Source: Gigantopelta aegis
Taxonomy: Eukaryota; Mollusca; Gastropoda; Neomphalida; Peltospiridae
Direction: 5' to 3'
DNA length: 64,000 nt
NCBI RefSeq assembly: GCF_016097555.1
Contig: NC_054713.1
Location: 39,441,096-39,505,095, forward strand
The position numbers were made by a program, and so were the translations under genes. Numbering within the stretch: the stretch's first letter is position 1; each line of letters begins with the position of its first letter. Below the pieces are notes generated by a model. That model was not told the origin of the DNA and ran no database searches. It worked only from the letters and a program-made list of their open reading frames with translations. Of this stretch, positions 63,286-64,000 are shown one piece after another.

Positions 63286-63825
63286 TTCGGGACGAGATCT
63301 AGCTCAGTCGGTAGAGCGTTCTCCTGAGGTGCTTTAATAGTCGTAGGATCGAATCCTATAGGTGGACCGATTCTCTGGTTAATAAGCGTTTTCCGTTCCA
63401 ACGACAAGTATATCATAGGCCGTGATATGCATTGTCCTGTGTCAGAAAGTGCATATAAAAGATCCCTTGCTTCTATTGGAAAAATTCCTGTCCTGGACAG
63501 GCGTGCGCTACAACAGCTTGCTCTGAATGTGCACGTTAATTCTCTTGAATTGAAATGAATTGGGAAAATGTAGAGTAGTTCCTCTAAGACTAAATATATA
63601 AGAATGACAAAATGTAGAGCAGTTCCTCTAAGACTAAATATATAAGAATGACAAAATGTAGAGCAGTTCCTCTAAGACTAAATATATAAGAATGACAAAA
63701 TGTAGAGCAGTTCCTCTAAGACTAAATATATAAAAATTACAAAATGTAGAGCAGTTCCTCTAAGACTAAATATATAAGAATTACAAAATGTGTGACATCC
63801 AATAACCGATGATTGACAAACTTTC
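63286..63825 (+). mobile_element. SINE, H3/TA, with an insertion and a 5 x 44-bp internal amplification
   Basis: The head (gggacgagatctagctcagt) and core (aaaagatcccttgcttctat) are followed by a foreign ~70-bp piece (63486-63560, gtcctggacaggcgtgcgct). The SINE segment aaaatgtagagcagttcctc is then repeated at 44-bp steps from 63565 to 63784, before the tail (tgtgacatccaataaccgat). Confidence 0.88.
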
Positions 63826-63916
63826 AATAAATTCTAACTCGAATCTATATTCAAATATATTTGAATATATTTAAACGGCCACGATTTATTAAAGTATATG
63901 AAACTGAGTGTTGCAA

Positions 63917-64000
63917 AGTAAAATTTGTTTTATTTAACGACGCCACTAGAGCACATTGATTTTTTATCTTATCATCGGCTATTGGACGTCAAACATATGG
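63917..64000 (-). mobile_element. SINE, TA tail, cut by the window end
   Basis: aatttgttttatttaacgac, gccactagagcacattgatt, tcatcggctattggacgtca. Confidence 0.9.

Overview
Kind of genome. This is non-coding-rich nuclear DNA of an animal, most likely a marine mollusc and probably a gastropod. The evidence is tRNA-derived SINE modules of a type I remember from molluscan genomes (not checked here), split genes with GT/AG introns, a nicotinic-type ligand-gated channel sequence, L1/Tx1-like, Ty3/gypsy-like and Tc1/mariner-superfamily elements, and abundant (GA)n, (TA)n, (CA)n and poly-G/C tracts. Nothing bacterial is present. The window starts at a contig-edge-like rDNA end and has one 200-base N gap (27833-28032). 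Indels relative to expected sequence are frequent, especially in the first 5.5 kb, so some frameshifts may be sequencing errors.

Layout. 1-1225 is the 3' end of 28S rRNA. 1226-2260 is intergenic spacer with two further copies of the 28S tail. 2260-4600 is simple sequence plus one unexplained open frame. 4518-9200 holds a ~1 kb segmental duplication, a dead Tc1-like transposase and four intron-containing tRNA-Tyr-like units. 9355-11145 is a tandem-repeat block split by an L1/Tx1-like reverse transcriptase fragment between two almost identical 184-bp repeats. 11183-12190 (-) is a damaged nicotinic-receptor-like gene lacking its Cys-loop region. 13.8-15.0 kb is a SINE pair joined to a GC-rich open frame. 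16985-26930 is a large inverted-repeat structure around an IS630/Tc1/mariner-type transposase (19776-21117, -). 28033-30905 (-) is a decayed LTR element truncated by the gap. 32017-36647 (-) carries three exons of an unrecognised cellular gene. 36778-44271 is an LTR retrotransposon complete from LTR to LTR, with integrase encoded before reverse transcriptase. 44.4-52.3 kb holds hairpin elements, minisatellites and SINEs. 53019-53147 (-) encodes a small secreted peptide. 53.7-64 kb is a dense field of SINEs, MITEs and microsatellites.

SINE nomenclature used below. Heads: H1 (starts near cgggacgtagcccagtgg), H2 (ccggcctcggtggcg), H3 (gggacgagatctagctcag). Shared core: the ...agatcccttgct... block. 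Tails: TA (ends gtcgttaaacaaa) and TB (ends gtcgttaaataaaacattt). These modules occur in different combinations.

How the parts relate. There is no operon-like organisation. The clearest cellular coding signals are the three-exon gene fragment, the small secreted peptide, the 28S rRNA, one well-formed tRNA-Tyr and (damaged) the channel gene. Nearly everything else is mobile or repetitive DNA. Several elements are nested in one another, and some minisatellites have grown from pieces of those elements.
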